DNA from: Chloroflexi bacterium UBA4736 | GTDB taxonomy: Bacteria > Chloroflexota > Dormibacteria > Dormibacterales > Dormibacteraceae | Reading direction: 5' to 3' | Length of the DNA stretch: 5,504 bases | NCBI GenBank assembly: GCA_002404015.1 | Contig: DHIW01000079.1 | Coordinates: forward strand, 22,343 to 27,846 | Part shown: one piece after another, positions 5,460-5,504 of the stretch | How the letters are laid out: each line of letters opens with the position of its first letter | Numbering within the stretch: position 1 is the stretch's first letter | Translations under genes and position numbers: made by a program | Notes under the pieces: model-generated | Database searches by the model: none | Told to the model about the DNA's origin: nothing | Seen by the model: the letters and a program-made list of their open reading frames with translations, nothing else

Positions 5460-5504
5460 TTTGCAAGCAGGCCGCTGAAGAAGGAATCGACGGTGCTTCG
5501 GCGC

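Overview
The window is GC-rich (a strong G/C preference at third codon positions in every real gene), tightly packed bacterial chromosome carrying central-metabolism genes and a pair of membrane glycosyltransferases. I see no rRNA, tRNA, CRISPR, insertion sequence or phage gene. High GC, a short (371 aa) single-domain-type citrate synthase, and start codons sitting directly behind -10-like hexamers with no Shine-Dalgarno (leaderless-style) would fit a high-GC soil lineage such as Chloroflexota/Ca. Dormibacterota or a neighbouring group. This is an inference from style, not a phylogenetic placement.

Layout. Bases 1-566 (minus) hold the first 188 codons of a branched-chain 2-oxoacid dehydrogenase E1 alpha subunit, cut by the window edge. 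Bases 579-1952 (minus) hold a complete dihydrolipoamide dehydrogenase (E3), 12 bases upstream of E1 alpha, so E3 leads an operon that reads E3 -> E1 alpha -> (presumably E1 beta and E2, off the left edge). Bases 1953-2066 are a divergent intergenic region with a candidate -10 element for each direction. Bases 2067-3215 and 3212-4411 (plus) are two tandem paralogous GT87/DUF2029-type polytopic membrane glycosyltransferases joined by an ATGA overlap. Bases 4344-5459 (minus) hold a complete citrate synthase whose 3' end overlaps the second glycosyltransferase tail to tail by 68 bases.

How the genes fit together. E1 alpha and E3 belong to one 2-oxoacid dehydrogenase complex that turns branched-chain amino acid skeletons into acyl-CoA. 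Citrate synthase condenses acetyl-CoA (or, if it is a methylcitrate synthase, propionyl-CoA) with oxaloacetate, so the two minus-strand units are linked by acyl-CoA flow. The glycosyltransferase pair has no obvious metabolic link to them. It looks like an independent two-gene envelope-glycan unit lying between them on the opposite strand.

I did not find a convincing new biological system. The points most worth checking are the 12-codon leader ORF with a G6 tract in front of the first glycosyltransferase, the paired leaderless-type promoters, the tandem duplication with a locally near-identical 47-bp block, and the tail-to-tail coding overlap.
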